A stretch of DNA of 64,000 nucleotides from Metapseudomonas resinovorans DSM 21078 (GTDB lineage: Bacteria > Pseudomonadota > Gammaproteobacteria > Pseudomonadales > Pseudomonadaceae). Of this stretch, positions 53,745-63,056 are shown in pieces. The notes below the pieces were generated by a model. That model was not told the origin of the DNA, searched no databases, and saw only the letters and a list, made by a program, of their open reading frames with translations. Positions within the stretch are counted from its first letter, which is position 1; each line of letters starts with the position of its first letter. Location: assembly GCF_000423545.1 (NCBI RefSeq), contig NZ_AUIE01000008.1, forward strand, positions 124,001 through 188,000, given 5' to 3'. The translations under genes and the position numbers were made by a program.

Positions 53745-55655
53745 CTACAGCTTGGCCTTGGCGATGGCGCCGCTGCGCGCCTTGGCCATGGCCGCCAGGC
53801 GCACCGCAACGTTGGCCGCGCCGTAGCCGGCATAGCCGTTCTTGCGCTGCAGGATTTCGAAGAAGAAGCGTCCCTCGAACGGCTCGGTGTAGACGTGGAA
53901 CAGCTCGCCTCCCTGGGCGTCGCGGTCGTACAGCACGTTGTAGTAGGCCAGTTCGCTGAGGAACTCGTCGTCGAAATCGAAGCGCGCCGCCAGGTCGTCG
54001 TAGTAGTTGAGTGGGATATCCAGCAGCGGCACGCCGGCATCCTTGGCACGGCTCACCTCGGCGAAGATGTCCTCGCAGGAGAAGGCGATGTGGTGGGCGC
54101 CGGAGCCGCCATAGCTGGACAACGCATGGGAGATAGCCGTGTTGCGGTTCTCCGAGATGTTCAGTGGCAGACGGATGCTGCTGCAGCGGCTGCGCAGGGC
54201 GCGGCTCTTCACCAGGCCGTAAGGGTCCGGCAGCACCACTTCGTCGTCGGCTTCGAAGTCCAGCACGCTCTTGTAGAACAGCACCCAGCTGTCCAGGCCG
54301 TCGGCCGGCAGGGCCAGCGCCATGTGGTCGATGCGGTCGAGCTGACCGGTCTGGCTGGCGCCCGCATCGAGGACGAAGTCACTGTCATAGATGGTCTGTC
54401 CGGCCTGGGCCTGTTCCACCAGGTAGATCAGGCTGCCGTCCGGCGCGCGCACGGCCGGAATCTCGCGCTCGTTCGGCCCTACCAGGCCACGGAATGGTTG
54501 TCCCTTGAACTCGCGGGCTCGCTCCAGCGCGCTGCCACTGTCCTTCACCCGCAGGGCGGTGGCGCACAACGACGGGCCGTGGGCCTCGAAGTATCCGTGG
54601 GCAAAGGAATAGGGTTCGGCATTGAGCACGATATTGATGTCGCCCTGGCGCAGCAGGCTGACCGCCTTGGAGCGGTGCTTGCCGGCGCGGGCGAAGCCCA
54701 GGCGCTCCAGCCAGTTGGCGAGCTTGGCGCCCTGGGACTCGTCCACGGCGAATTCGAGGAATTCCACGCCGTCGTAGCGGCTGGCCGGCGGCGGCGCGAA
54801 GAGGATGTCCAGGTTGGCCGGCGGGGTCGGGTCCTTGGCCAACAGCTTGCGGGTCTTCTCTTCGAGGTAGAGCAAGGAGCGCAGGCCATCCGCGGCGTTG
54901 GCGCGCGGCGGCGCGGCGCGGAAACCGTCGTTGAAGATCTCCAGCGACAGCGGGCCGGTGTAGCCGCTGCGAATGATGGGCGCGAGGAAGCCCGGCAAGT
55001 CGAACTCACCCTGGCCGGGGAAGCAGCGGAAGTGCCGGCTCCACTCCAGTACATCCATGGCCAGCAGCGGCGCGTCGGCCATCTGCACGAAGAAGATCTT
55101 GTCGCCGGGAATCTCGGCGATGCCACTGGGATCGCCCTTGATCGACAAGGTATGGAAGCTGTCCAGCAGAACGCCGAGGGCCGGGTGGTCGGCCTGGCGC
55201 ACCAGGTTCCAGACCTGCTGCCAGCTGTTGACGTGGCGGCCCCAGGCAAGCGCCTCGTAGCCGATGCGCAGGTTGCGTGCGCCGGCGCGCTCGGCCAGCA
55301 GGCGCAGGTCGTCAACGAGGATTTCCTCGTCCGGCAGCGAGTCGGGCTGAACGTTGCTGCACACCAGCACCAGGTCGGTGCCCAGTTCCTGCATGAGGTC
55401 GAACTTGCGTTCGGCGCGGTCGAGGTTCTTCTGCAAGCGGTCGCGGCGGCAGCCCTCGAAGTCGCGGAACGGCTGGAACAGAGTGATGGCGATGCCGAGA
55501 TCGGCGCACATCTGGCGGACTTCGCGCGGGCTCCCGGCGTAGTACAGGAGGTCGTTCTCGAAGATCTCGACACCGTCGAAACCGGCGGCGGCAATGGCCT
55601 CGAGTTTTTCCGGCAGGGTACCGCTCAGGGAGACGGTGGCAATGGAACGCTGCAT
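53745..55655 (-). CDS. quiC: 3-dehydroshikimate dehydratase QuiC (two-domain)
   Basis: 636 residues. N-terminal TIM-barrel (about 1-285: IATVSLSGTLPEKLEAIAAAGFDGVEIFENDL, RIGYEALAWGRHV, VLLDSFHTLS) carries the dehydratase active site with metal-binding Glu/Asp/His; C-terminal half (about 290-630) is a 4-hydroxyphenylpyruvate-dioxygenase-like VOC domain (HMALALPADGLDSWVLFYKSVLDF, GSGAHHIAFSCEDIF), as in Pseudomonas QuiC1. Product protocatechuate. Divergent from the transporter. Confidence 0.93.
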   Translation of the reverse strand: MQRSIATVSLSGTLPEKLEAIAAAGFDGVEIFENDLLYYAGSPREVRQMCADLGIAITLFQPFRDFEGCRRDRLQKNLDRAERKFDLMQELGTDLVLVCSNVQPDSLPDEEILVDDLRLLAERAGARNLRIGYEALAWGRHVNSWQQVWNLVRQADHPALGVLLDSFHTLSIKGDPSGIAEIPGDKIFFVQMADAPLLAMDVLEWSRHFRCFPGQGEFDLPGFLAPIIRSGYTGPLSLEIFNDGFRAAPPRANAADGLRSLLYLEEKTRKLLAKDPTPPANLDILFAPPPASRYDGVEFLEFAVDESQGAKLANWLERLGFARAGKHRSKAVSLLRQGDINIVLNAEPYSFAHGYFEAHGPSLCATALRVKDSGSALERAREFKGQPFRGLVGPNEREIPAVRAPDGSLIYLVEQAQAGQTIYDSDFVLDAGASQTGQLDRIDHMALALPADGLDSWVLFYKSVLDFEADDEVVLPDPYGLVKSRALRSRCSSIRLPLNISENRNTAISHALSSYGGSGAHHIAFSCEDIFAEVSRAKDAGVPLLDIPLNYYDDLAARFDFDDEFLSELAYYNVLYDRDAQGGELFHVYTEPFEGRFFFEILQRKNGYAGYGAANVAVRLAAMAKARSGAIAKAKL

Positions 55656-55861
55656 GCTTCAGCTCCTTGTGGGTGGGCGCTGCAACTACCTGTAGGGGTG
55701 AATTCATTCGCCAAGGGTCGCAACGCGGCCCCCTGTGAATCCCAGGGCAGACCTACGGTCCGCCAGGCGATTGAATTCGCCCCTACAACAGATTGCGAAA
55801 ACCCTTCGTTTTCGTAGCTGGATCGATTATTCGCGCGTAAAGTCTGCCCAGCAATTCAATA

Positions 55862-55898
55862 TGTACGAACCAGTTAGTTTTGTGTTCGATCAGCGAAC
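55862..55898. promoter_or_regulatory. Composite operator: TGTACGAACCAGTTAG plus GTTCGAT-N3-GAAC box
   Basis: TGTACGAACCAGTTAG (55862-55877) followed by GTTCGATCAGCGAAC (55884-55898). The first part matches the aroQ site; the second resembles the IclR-type PcaR box GTTCGATAATCGCAC. A near-identical composite lies at 61182-61217 upstream of the porin. Confidence 0.6.
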
Positions 55899-56298
55899 AA
55901 AAGGCCGGTTATCGAATTGACGCTTTTTCGATCACTGCGCAACATGAACCCCATGTTGCAGACAACCCGTCGGGTGGCATCACTGCCAGCCCAGTCACCC
56001 GGAGGGTCCTGCGATGACAACCAAGCGTCACGACATAACAATTTCAAGAAACAGGTACCCGCTCATGCTCACTACCAGCCACCTGATCGAAGCCCCCTCC
56101 TCCAGCCGGCATGCCACGGCATCCAGACCGAGTGCGACCGCCACGTCGCCACTCTGAACTGACTCCCTGACACCACTCGGACAGCGATAACCGGAAAGCT
56201 CCCGACGAGCACCGTTACGCAAACGTGCACGCGTTCCAACCAGGCCTTGCGCCGGGGAATGTGCGTCCGGCTACCTAACAAAAACAACGGAGACAACG

Positions 56299-57675
56299 AT
56301 GGCTACTCCCTCCAGCTCCCAAGCCAAGAAAGCAACTGCCAGCGGGTGGATAGGCTCCGCCCTCGAGTATTACGACTTCTTCATCTATGCCCAGGCGGCA
56401 GCGCTGATCTTCCCGCAGATCTTCTTCCCGAACACCGACCCGAAAATGGCCATCATCGCCTCGCTGGCGACCTACGGTGTCGGCTACCTGGCGCGCCCGG
56501 TGGGTGCCTTCGTGCTGGGCCACTGGGGTGACACCCGCGGCCGCAAGAACGTACTGCTGCTGTGCATGTTCCTGATGGGTATCTCCACCATGGCCGTCGG
56601 CCTGCTGCCGACCTACCACGATATCGGCATGCTTGCCCCGGTACTGCTGGTACTCCTGCGCCTGGTCCAGGGCTTCGCTGTAGCCGGCGAAATTTCCGGT
56701 GCCAGTTCGATGATCCTCGAACATGCGCCATTCGGACGGCGCGGCTACTACGCCAGCTTCACCCTGCAAGGCGTACAGGCTGGCCAGGTGATGGCGGCTG
56801 CCGTGTTCCTGCCGCTGGCCTACTTCATGCCGAGCGAAGCCTTCAATGAGTGGGGCTGGCGGATTCCGTTCCTGCTGAGCGCCTTCGTCCTGGTAGCGGG
56901 CTTCATCATCCGTCGTGAAGTCCATGAGACCCCGGCCTTCGTCAACGAAGAGAACCAGCACAAAGTCGCCAAATCCCCGGTTACCGAAGCCTTCCGCCAC
57001 AGCTGGAAGAGCATGGTGCTGGTGATGTTCATGGCCCTGATGAACGTGATCCCGGTCGTCGCCACCATCTTCGGCGCAGCCTACGCCGTGCAGCCGGCCT
57101 ACGGCATCGGCTTCGACAAGAGCGTGTACCTGTGGATTCCGGTGGTGGGCAACATCGTCGCCGTGCTGGTCATCCCCTTCGTCGGCAACCTCTCCGACAA
57201 GATCGGCCGCCGTCCGACCATGATCGCCGGCTGCCTGGGCTCCGGTCTGCTGGCCTTCGTTTACCTCTACGCCATCAGCATCCAGAGCGTTCCGCTGGCC
57301 TTCTGCACCTCGATCCTGATGTGGGGCATGGTCTACCAGGGCTACAACGCGGTGTTCCCGAGCTTCTTCCCTGAGCTGTTCCAGACCCGCTTCCGCGTCT
57401 CGGCCATGGCCATCGCCCAGAACATCGGCACCATGCTGACCGCCATGCTGCCGGCCCTGTTCGCCGCCGTCGCCCCGCCCGGCTCGGACAACATCCCGGT
57501 AGTGGTCGGCTGCATCGCCTTCTTCATCACCTGCGTGTGCGCCCTGGCTGCCTACGTGGCGCCGGAAACCCATCGCCTGGCCATGGACGACCTCGGCAAC
57601 GCGGACGCCAAACCGATGGACAAGCAGCAATACGAGTCCACCCGCGAGAACAGCATGCGCGCCGTCAGCCACTGA
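56299..57675 (+). CDS. MHS-family MFS transporter, probable shikimate/quinate importer
   Basis: 458 residues, twelve helices. MHS motifs: SALEYYDFFIYAQAAALIFPQIFFP, RPVGAFVLGHWGDTRGRKNVL, QGFAVAGEISGASSMILEHAPFGRRGYYAS, LSDKIGRRPTMI. ShiA-like. Preceded by GGAGACAACG. Lies in the quinate/shikimate cluster divergently from quiC, so shikimate, quinate or dehydroshikimate uptake is inferred. Confidence 0.9.
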   Translation: MATPSSSQAKKATASGWIGSALEYYDFFIYAQAAALIFPQIFFPNTDPKMAIIASLATYGVGYLARPVGAFVLGHWGDTRGRKNVLLLCMFLMGISTMAVGLLPTYHDIGMLAPVLLVLLRLVQGFAVAGEISGASSMILEHAPFGRRGYYASFTLQGVQAGQVMAAAVFLPLAYFMPSEAFNEWGWRIPFLLSAFVLVAGFIIRREVHETPAFVNEENQHKVAKSPVTEAFRHSWKSMVLVMFMALMNVIPVVATIFGAAYAVQPAYGIGFDKSVYLWIPVVGNIVAVLVIPFVGNLSDKIGRRPTMIAGCLGSGLLAFVYLYAISIQSVPLAFCTSILMWGMVYQGYNAVFPSFFPELFQTRFRVSAMAIAQNIGTMLTAMLPALFAAVAPPGSDNIPVVVGCIAFFITCVCALAAYVAPETHRLAMDDLGNADAKPMDKQQYESTRENSMRAVSH

Positions 57676-57694
57676 TCGCGCACGCCACCTGAGC

Positions 57695-57724
57695 AGAGAA
57701 GGCCCCAATTGGGGCCTTCTCTCT
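57695..57724 (+). terminator. Rho-independent terminator
   Basis: AGAGAAGGCCCC, AATT, GGGGCCTTCTCT perfect stem followed by a T-rich stretch. Confidence 0.85.
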
Positions 57725-57768
57725 TTCTACCGGACCTGTTTCGAACGCTCATGACAATGGAGATGAGC

Positions 57769-58071
57769 ATGGCATTCCTTCGCCTCAGCATCCCCCGCCG
57801 CGCACTGGTCAGCTTCGGCCTGTTCGCCCTGCGCCAGGTGGCGGAAGTACGCGCCACCGGGCAGCACACCGAGAACGTGTCACTGCCCAGCACCCGCTAT
57901 CTCGGCGAAATCCGCGACTACATCCTGAGCACCCGCGTGCTCAGCCTGCGCATGGCCCTGAACCGCGAGCCCGAAGTGCTCAAGCCGACCGCCGAGCGGC
58001 TGCATCTGGTGGAAGGCTGGCTGGACGATGCCCTGGAACTGCAGGAACGGGTGGTGAGATTCAGGCTGTAG
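57769..58071 (+). CDS. Small conserved-looking protein of unknown function
   Basis: 100 residues from ATG 57769, chosen because GGAG lies 7-9 bases upstream; ATGs at 57751 and 57763 are alternatives. Mostly helical and basic (RRALVSFGLFALRQVAEVRA, GEIRDYILSTRVLSLRMALN). Codon usage is normal Pseudomonas. Family not recognised. Confidence 0.6.
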   Translation: MAFLRLSIPRRALVSFGLFALRQVAEVRATGQHTENVSLPSTRYLGEIRDYILSTRVLSLRMALNREPEVLKPTAERLHLVEGWLDDALELQERVVRFRL

Positions 58072-58082
58072 CTCGACTTGCT

Positions 58083-58120
58083 CCCCTCTCCCGTTGGGAG
58101 AGGGGCTGGGGGTGAGGGAA
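58083..58120. repeat. Hairpin element CCCCTCTCCC-GTT-GGGAGAGGGG
   Basis: Ten-base perfect inverted repeat followed by CTGGGGGTGAGGG; a sequence type widely scattered in Gram-negative genomes. Lies between convergent genes and may also terminate transcription. Confidence 0.6.
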
Positions 58121-58132
58121 CCTGCAGTGGAC

Positions 58133-59011
58133 TCAGCTCTTGCGCTGCATCCAGGCCGCGCCCAAGCCGCTCAGGCAGATGATGGCAATTCCCACCAGGC
58201 TGGTGGCATCAGGGGTGTGAGAGAAGACCACAAAGCCCAGCAACCCGGCGAACACGATCTGGCAGTAGCCGAACGGCGCCAGCAACGCCGGTGCAGCCAG
58301 GCGGAACGCCTGGGTCAGTAACAGGTGTGCGGTCATGCCAGCGCCTCCCAGTGCCAGCATCAGCAGCCCATGCCCCAAGGTCGGGACTTGCCAGAAGAAG
58401 GGCACCAGGGCGCTCATCACCAGGGTGTTGCACAGGCCGGCAAAGAAGTTGCTGGTGGTCGGGCTGTCATGGGCCGCGACCTTGCGGGTGAGCAACTGGT
58501 AGAAGCAGAAACCCAGGGCCGAGCAGAAGGGAAACAGGATGGCCGGGGTGAACAGCTCCCCACCTGGGTGAACAACCACCAGCACACCAATGAACCCCGT
58601 CACCACCGCAGCCCACTGGCCAACGCTGACCTGCTCCTTGAGCAAAGGCACCGAAAGCGCTGTGACCAGCACCGGCGCCAGGAAGTTGACCGCAGTCGCC
58701 TCCGCCAGGGGAATGTACTGCAGCCCCGCAGTGAACAGCAGGCTGGTGCTGAGCAGGCTCAATGCCCGCAGCACCTGCAGCACTGGCCGTTTGGTGCGCA
58801 GTACGCGCAGGCCGGCCTGGGGCAGGAAAATACCGGCCATCAGCAGGGTATGCACCAGGTAACGCGCCCAGACGACCATCACCACCGGATAGAGGCCGCC
58901 CAGGTACTTGGACAGCCCGTCATGCCCGGCGAAAAGGAAGGTGGCCAACACCACCAGCAGGATGCCCCGCAGCGGTTGGTTGGCGCCGGACAGCGGGGTA
59001 CTGATGCTCAT
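58133..59011 (-). CDS. EamA/DMT-superfamily transporter
   Basis: 292 residues, ten helices in two EamA repeats (GILLVVLATFLFAGHDGLSKYL, LAEATAVNFLAPVLVTALSVPLLKE, QAFRLAAPALLAPFGYCQIVFAGLLGFVVF). Lies 53 bases downstream of the isomerase gene on the same strand; likely co-transcribed. Substrate unknown, possibly an intermediate of the neighbouring pathway. Confidence 0.88.
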   Translation of the reverse strand: MSISTPLSGANQPLRGILLVVLATFLFAGHDGLSKYLGGLYPVVMVVWARYLVHTLLMAGIFLPQAGLRVLRTKRPVLQVLRALSLLSTSLLFTAGLQYIPLAEATAVNFLAPVLVTALSVPLLKEQVSVGQWAAVVTGFIGVLVVVHPGGELFTPAILFPFCSALGFCFYQLLTRKVAAHDSPTTSNFFAGLCNTLVMSALVPFFWQVPTLGHGLLMLALGGAGMTAHLLLTQAFRLAAPALLAPFGYCQIVFAGLLGFVVFSHTPDATSLVGIAIICLSGLGAAWMQRKS

Positions 59012-59064
59012 GGGGTTCTCGAAAAAAAGAACGCGGCCCAGCCGGCCGCGTAAAGGGTGAAATC

Positions 59065-59880
59065 TCAGACCTGCTGAAGCAGCGTCCGCGCCTTGTCCAG
59101 CGCCATCCTTGCGCGGTCCTGGGCACTGACGCCCTGCTCCATCAACTGGCGCGTGGGTATTTCCAGGCTCAGGGGAATGTTCGCCGGCAGTGTCCTGAGC
59201 AACCCGATCAGGTCGCTATCACCATCGCCGGGGAAGCGCCGCTCGTTGCGCGCCTGACGAAGAATCTCGTCCATGTCGTCCGGACGCGGGCCAGCCACAT
59301 CACAAAGCTGGACATAGCGCAGGCGCTCCGGGGCCAATTTGGCGAGGTCCTCCAGTCGAGAAGCCGAGCGGTTGAAGTGGAAGGCATCCACCAGCACGGC
59401 GCCGTTGGCCCGCCCGGCGTTCTCAACGATGCGCGCGGCCTGGACCAGGTCGCGCGCGTCGGTCCAGGGCATGAACTCCAGACTGGGATGCATGCCGTAA
59501 AGGCCGGCCAGGTCGCAGAAGGCGGCGAAATTGTCGGTCATCCGCACCTCGTCAGCGTCGTTGCCGGCCACCAGCACTTCCGTGGCACCGAACTCGGCAC
59601 CGGCGGCCAGTATGGGTTCGAAATCGGCTATGCGGGTTTCCGCCTTGAGCCGCAGGATTTCGATATCCAGCACCTTCACGCCGGTGTCGCGCAGACGCTT
59701 AAGGGTCTGCCGACGCAACGCGGCATCGGCCACCAACGGGAAGTGATGCTCCTCGGGTGTGGCCGGCACCAGGCGCAGGCCGACATGGCTGTAGCCGGTA
59801 CGTGCGGCTACTTCCACCATTTCCGGTGGAGAGAGTTCGAGGACGGTGAGGGCGGCGAGGGAGAAAACTCGATCAGTCAT
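59065..59880 (-). CDS. TIM-barrel sugar phosphate isomerase/epimerase-like protein
   Basis: 271 residues of the xylose-isomerase-like TIM barrel: LSPPEMVEVAARTGYSHVGLRLVPA, PSLEFMPWTDARDL (metal Glu), GAVLVDAFHFNRS (metal Asp/His), VQLCDVAGPRP and GDSDLIGLLRTLP. Family includes isomerases, epimerases and dehydroshikimate-type dehydratases; with a porin and FAD dehydrogenase nearby, a role in degrading a cyclic polyol or hydroxy acid is inferred. Confidence 0.82.
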   Translation of the reverse strand: MTDRVFSLAALTVLELSPPEMVEVAARTGYSHVGLRLVPATPEEHHFPLVADAALRRQTLKRLRDTGVKVLDIEILRLKAETRIADFEPILAAGAEFGATEVLVAGNDADEVRMTDNFAAFCDLAGLYGMHPSLEFMPWTDARDLVQAARIVENAGRANGAVLVDAFHFNRSASRLEDLAKLAPERLRYVQLCDVAGPRPDDMDEILRQARNERRFPGDGDSDLIGLLRTLPANIPLSLEIPTRQLMEQGVSAQDRARMALDKARTLLQQV

Positions 59881-59923
59881 GCTCTACTCGGAATCCAGTT
59901 CCACAATTTGTCTGGCGGTATTT

Positions 59924-59936
59924 AGAACGCAGTTCC
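59924..59936. promoter_or_regulatory. AGAACGCAGTTCC site upstream of isomerase gene
   Basis: AGAAC-GCA-GTTCC palindrome inside GTATTT...ATTTATT, 44-56 bases upstream of the isomerase start. A matching GGAACACAGTTCC lies upstream of the FAD dehydrogenase at 63057. Confidence 0.5.
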
Positions 59937-60014
59937 ATTTATTCGCAAGAAAAAAATACGGCCCTCTGACGAAAGCAGGATTCGCGAAGAGATGTGGGGA
60001 AGGTGCAGGAATCT

Positions 60015-60300
60015 GTAGGGGCGATTTCAATCGCCAAGCAGCCCGAAGGGCTGCCCTGCTGACCAACTTGGGGCAGCTGCGCCGCCCTTGGCGAATGAAT
60101 TGGCTAAGTCTGCGTAAAGTGTTGAAGGCCCTGGAATCCCTTGTAGGAGCTAGCTTGCTAGCGAACGCGGACATTTTCGCCAGCAAGCTGGCTCCTACCC
60201 GCACCCACACTCCCTGGTTGCCGCCTAGCATTAGCTAATGTCGGCATATCCAATGAATTCGCCCCTACGGCTTGCCCCCGGCGGAACGCCGGGCCGGAGC
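60015..60300. repeat. Intergenic REP cluster
   Basis: Contains a GTAGGGGCGATTTCAATCGCC element (about 60015) followed by an AGCAGCCC/GGGCTGC inverted repeat, and a diverged copy of the GTAGGAGCTGGCTTGCCAGC palindrome with arms 60143-60164 and 60177-60198. No gene in this stretch. Confidence 0.75.
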
Positions 60301-60302
60301 GC

Positions 60303-61079
60303 TCAGACAAAAAACTCCGATGCCTGGCTGGCCGCCGACAGCTCGTCCACGGCCGCCAGCAACTGCGGCGCCACTTCGTGCATGCGCTCTTCCGGCAGCC
60401 GCGCCGTGGGGCCAGCGACACTGAGTACGCCAATGGCCTTGCCAGTGCGCGGGTCACGCACCACCGCCGCCAGTGCCGACATACCCACCGAGGAGCTTTC
60501 CACCACCCAGGCATAGCCGCGCTCACGCGCCAGGCGCAGACGTTCCAGTAACTCGATGTTGGAACGTGGGGCGTTGGGTCCGAAATCCTTCGGGTCAGCC
60601 ACGCCCTGGCGCTCCACCAGCAGCAGCGCCTCGGCATCGCTCAGGCTGGCTAGCCAGGCATGGCCGGAGGCGGTGTAGAACAGCGGCGCATCGCGGCCCA
60701 TGTCGGGGTCGTAGCGCAGACCGGAGCGTGCGCCCTGGGATTTGACGATCCAGGTCAGGCGGTCATCCTCGATCACCCCCAGACGCACCAGCTCGCCGCT
60801 TTCCTGGGCCAGTCGATCGAGGATTGGCTGCACGATATCCGCACCACTGTTGGCCAGGTAGCGAAACGCCATGGCCACCAGCCGGGTGGACAGCTGGTAG
60901 CGGCTGTTCTCCTGGTTCTGGCGCACGTAGCCGAGGCGGATCAGCTCGGCCAGCATGCGGTGCGTAGCGCTCTTGGGAATATTCAGCTCATCGGCCAGGG
61001 TCTGCATCGGCAGGCCGCGCGGATCAGTGGTGAGACGTTCGAGCAGGTTGAAGGCACGTTCGATCTGGCTACCGGCCAT
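60303..61079 (-). CDS. IclR-family transcriptional regulator
   Basis: 258 residues from ATG 61077-61079. N-terminal winged helix QIERAFNLLERLTTDPRGLPMQTLADELNIPKSATHRMLAELIRLGYVRQ and C-terminal effector domain (GLRYDPDMGRDAPLFYTASGHAWLA, ERGYAWVVESSSVGMSALAAVVRD). Divergent from the small ORF and porin. Likely binds the GTTCGATGATCGAAC and/or GGAACACAGTTCC palindromes nearby. Confidence 0.9.
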   Translation of the reverse strand: MAGSQIERAFNLLERLTTDPRGLPMQTLADELNIPKSATHRMLAELIRLGYVRQNQENSRYQLSTRLVAMAFRYLANSGADIVQPILDRLAQESGELVRLGVIEDDRLTWIVKSQGARSGLRYDPDMGRDAPLFYTASGHAWLASLSDAEALLLVERQGVADPKDFGPNAPRSNIELLERLRLARERGYAWVVESSSVGMSALAAVVRDPRTGKAIGVLSVAGPTARLPEERMHEVAPQLLAAVDELSAASQASEFFV

Positions 61080-61181
61080 GGGGCATGGGTCCTCTTGAAG
61101 GTGTGCCGATTCTAGAAGACAACACCTCCCCCGTGAAACCTGGAACTGCGGCAAGGGATTCCACCCATCCAGCAGCAACAA

Positions 61182-61217
61182 TGTACGGAACAGTTAGTTT
61201 TTGTTCGATGATCGAAC
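61182..61217. promoter_or_regulatory. Composite operator upstream of small ORF and porin
   Basis: TGTACGGAACAGTTAG (61182-61197) plus the perfect inverted repeat GTTCGAT-G-ATCGAAC (61203-61217). Same layout as 55862-55898, so the quiC/transporter and porin promoters probably share a regulator. Confidence 0.6.
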
Positions 61218-61350
61218 AAAAGCGTTTCCAGCCGATTGAACGCAAGGCTGGCGGATTTCACTATCGGTCCCAAGTGCGAGGCGTTGCCGCAACCAGCCTG
61301 CGATCCCAGCAACGCTTCGCCTTTTACCGACATAAATACAAGAAAGGTCC

Positions 61351-61527
61351 ATGAAGATGCTCCAGCCCCGCACCTCCCATGCCTCGCCGCCCGCCTCCGG
61401 GCTGCTCTTCGATTGCGCATCTCCCTTCGCCTCCATCGCCCTGGTCCAACTGGCCAGCAGCGAGCCCCTGGGCGACCAGCTGAAACGCTGCCTGACGCGC
61501 CTGATCGAGCGCCGCAAAGCCCGCTGA
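61351..61527 (+). CDS. Small protein of 58 residues upstream of porin
   Basis: ATG 61351 with AGAAAGG upstream; reads MKMLQPRTSHASPPASGLLF at the N-terminus and ends LKRCLTRLIERRKAR. High GC3 and a well-placed promoter/operator argue for a real gene, co-transcribed with the porin 96 bases downstream. Function unknown. Confidence 0.5.
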   Translation: MKMLQPRTSHASPPASGLLFDCASPFASIALVQLASSEPLGDQLKRCLTRLIERRKAR

Positions 61528-61623
61528 CGCCCCCGTAACTCCAGCACAGACGTGTATTCGCGCAACCGCCGCGAAGGGGCTTTTGCGCACCCTGGAACAA
61601 CAATCAAAGAGGCAAGACCGAGC

Positions 61624-62898
61624 ATGAATTCCACGAGCCGCCGCCAGGCCCAACCCTTTGTTCCCTGCATCCTCGCTGCCGCCGTCGGCCTGGCCGCCCT
61701 GCCCGTCCAGGCTGCCGATGAGCATGGTTTCGTCGAGGACGCCACGGCGACCCTGAACCTGCGCAACTTCTACCTGAACCGTAACTTCGTCAGCGACTCC
61801 GCCACCCAGGGCAAAGCCGAGGAATGGACCCAGAGTTTCATCCTCGATGCCAAGTCCGGCTTCACCGAAGGTCCGGTGGGGTTTGGCGTCGACATGCTCG
61901 GCCTGCTCTCGGTCAAGCTCGATGGCGGCAAGGGCACCCGCGGAACCCAACTGCTGCCGGTGCATGGCGACGGTCGCCCGGCTGACGACTTCGGCCGTCT
62001 GGCCGTGGCCGGCAAGATGCGCGTGTCCAAGACCGAGTTGAAGGTGGGCGAGTGGATGCCGGTGCTGCCGATCCTGCGCTCCGACGACGGCCGCTCGCTG
62101 CCACAGACCTTCCAGGGCGGCCAGGTGACCTCCACGGAAATCGACGGCCTGACGCTGTATGGCGGCCAGTTCCGCGGCAACAGCCCGCGTAACGACGCGA
62201 GCATGGAAGACATGTCCATGAATGGCCGCGCGGCCTTCACCTCCGACCGCTTCAACTTCGTCGGCGGCGAATACGCCTTCAATGACAACCGCACCCTGGT
62301 GGGCCTGTGGAACGCCGAGCTGAAGGACATCTACCAGCAACAGTTCGTCCAGCTGGTTCACAGCCAGCCCATTGGCGACTGGACCCTGGGCGCCAACCTC
62401 GGCTACTTCACCGGCAAGGAAGACGGTTCGGCCCTGGCAGGTGACCTCGACAACCGCACCTGGTCCGGCCTGTTCTCCGCCAAGTACGGCGCCAATACCT
62501 TCTATGTCGGCCTGCAGAAGGTCAGCGGCGACGATGCCTGGATGCGCGTCAACGGCACCAGCGGCGGCACCCTGGCCAACGACAGCTACAACTCCAGCTA
62601 CGACAACGCCAAGGAAGAATCCTGGCAGGTCCGCCACGACTACAACTTCGCCGCCCTCGGCGTGCCCGGCCTGACCCTGATGAACCGCTACATCAGCGGC
62701 GACAACGTCCATGTCGGCGCAGTCACCGACGGCAAGGAATGGGGTCGCGAGTCCGAACTGGCCTACGTGGTGCAGTCCGGTGCGTTCAAGGCCCTGAGCG
62801 TCAAATGGCGCAACTCCACCATGCGCCGCGACTGGGGCAGCAACACCAGCTTCGACGAGAACCGGCTGATCATCAGCTACCCGCTCTCGCTTCTCTGA
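61624..62898 (+). CDS. OprD-family outer-membrane porin
   Basis: 424 residues from ATG 61624 with a signal peptide (CILAAAVGLAALPVQAA). Mature start EHGFVEDATATLNLRNFYLNRNF and internal EWTQSFILDAKSGFTEGPVGFGVD, GMRVSKTEL-like and LRSDDGRSLPQTFQGG stretches are OprD/OpdK hallmarks; beta-barrel C-terminus. Specific uptake of a carboxylate (aromatic or alicyclic acid) is expected in this catabolic setting. Confidence 0.92.
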   Translation: MNSTSRRQAQPFVPCILAAAVGLAALPVQAADEHGFVEDATATLNLRNFYLNRNFVSDSATQGKAEEWTQSFILDAKSGFTEGPVGFGVDMLGLLSVKLDGGKGTRGTQLLPVHGDGRPADDFGRLAVAGKMRVSKTELKVGEWMPVLPILRSDDGRSLPQTFQGGQVTSTEIDGLTLYGGQFRGNSPRNDASMEDMSMNGRAAFTSDRFNFVGGEYAFNDNRTLVGLWNAELKDIYQQQFVQLVHSQPIGDWTLGANLGYFTGKEDGSALAGDLDNRTWSGLFSAKYGANTFYVGLQKVSGDDAWMRVNGTSGGTLANDSYNSSYDNAKEESWQVRHDYNFAALGVPGLTLMNRYISGDNVHVGAVTDGKEWGRESELAYVVQSGAFKALSVKWRNSTMRRDWGSNTSFDENRLIISYPLSLL

Positions 62899-62929
62899 TC
62901 CTTTGGTCAGCGTGCTTTGACTACCTCGG

Positions 62930-62952
62930 CCCGCCATCTGGCGGGCTTTTTT
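62930..62952 (+). terminator. Rho-independent terminator after porin
   Basis: CCCGCC-ATCT-GGCGGG stem followed by C and six T. Confidence 0.85.
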
Positions 62953-63056
62953 ATGGGTTGCCATTCCCTCTCTCGCGAGGCGACCGATTTCCGTTCGCTG
63001 ACCGGCCACTTGCGTCGCCCCGGTCTTGGTCGTGGAATGTAGCGGCCATAGAATAC

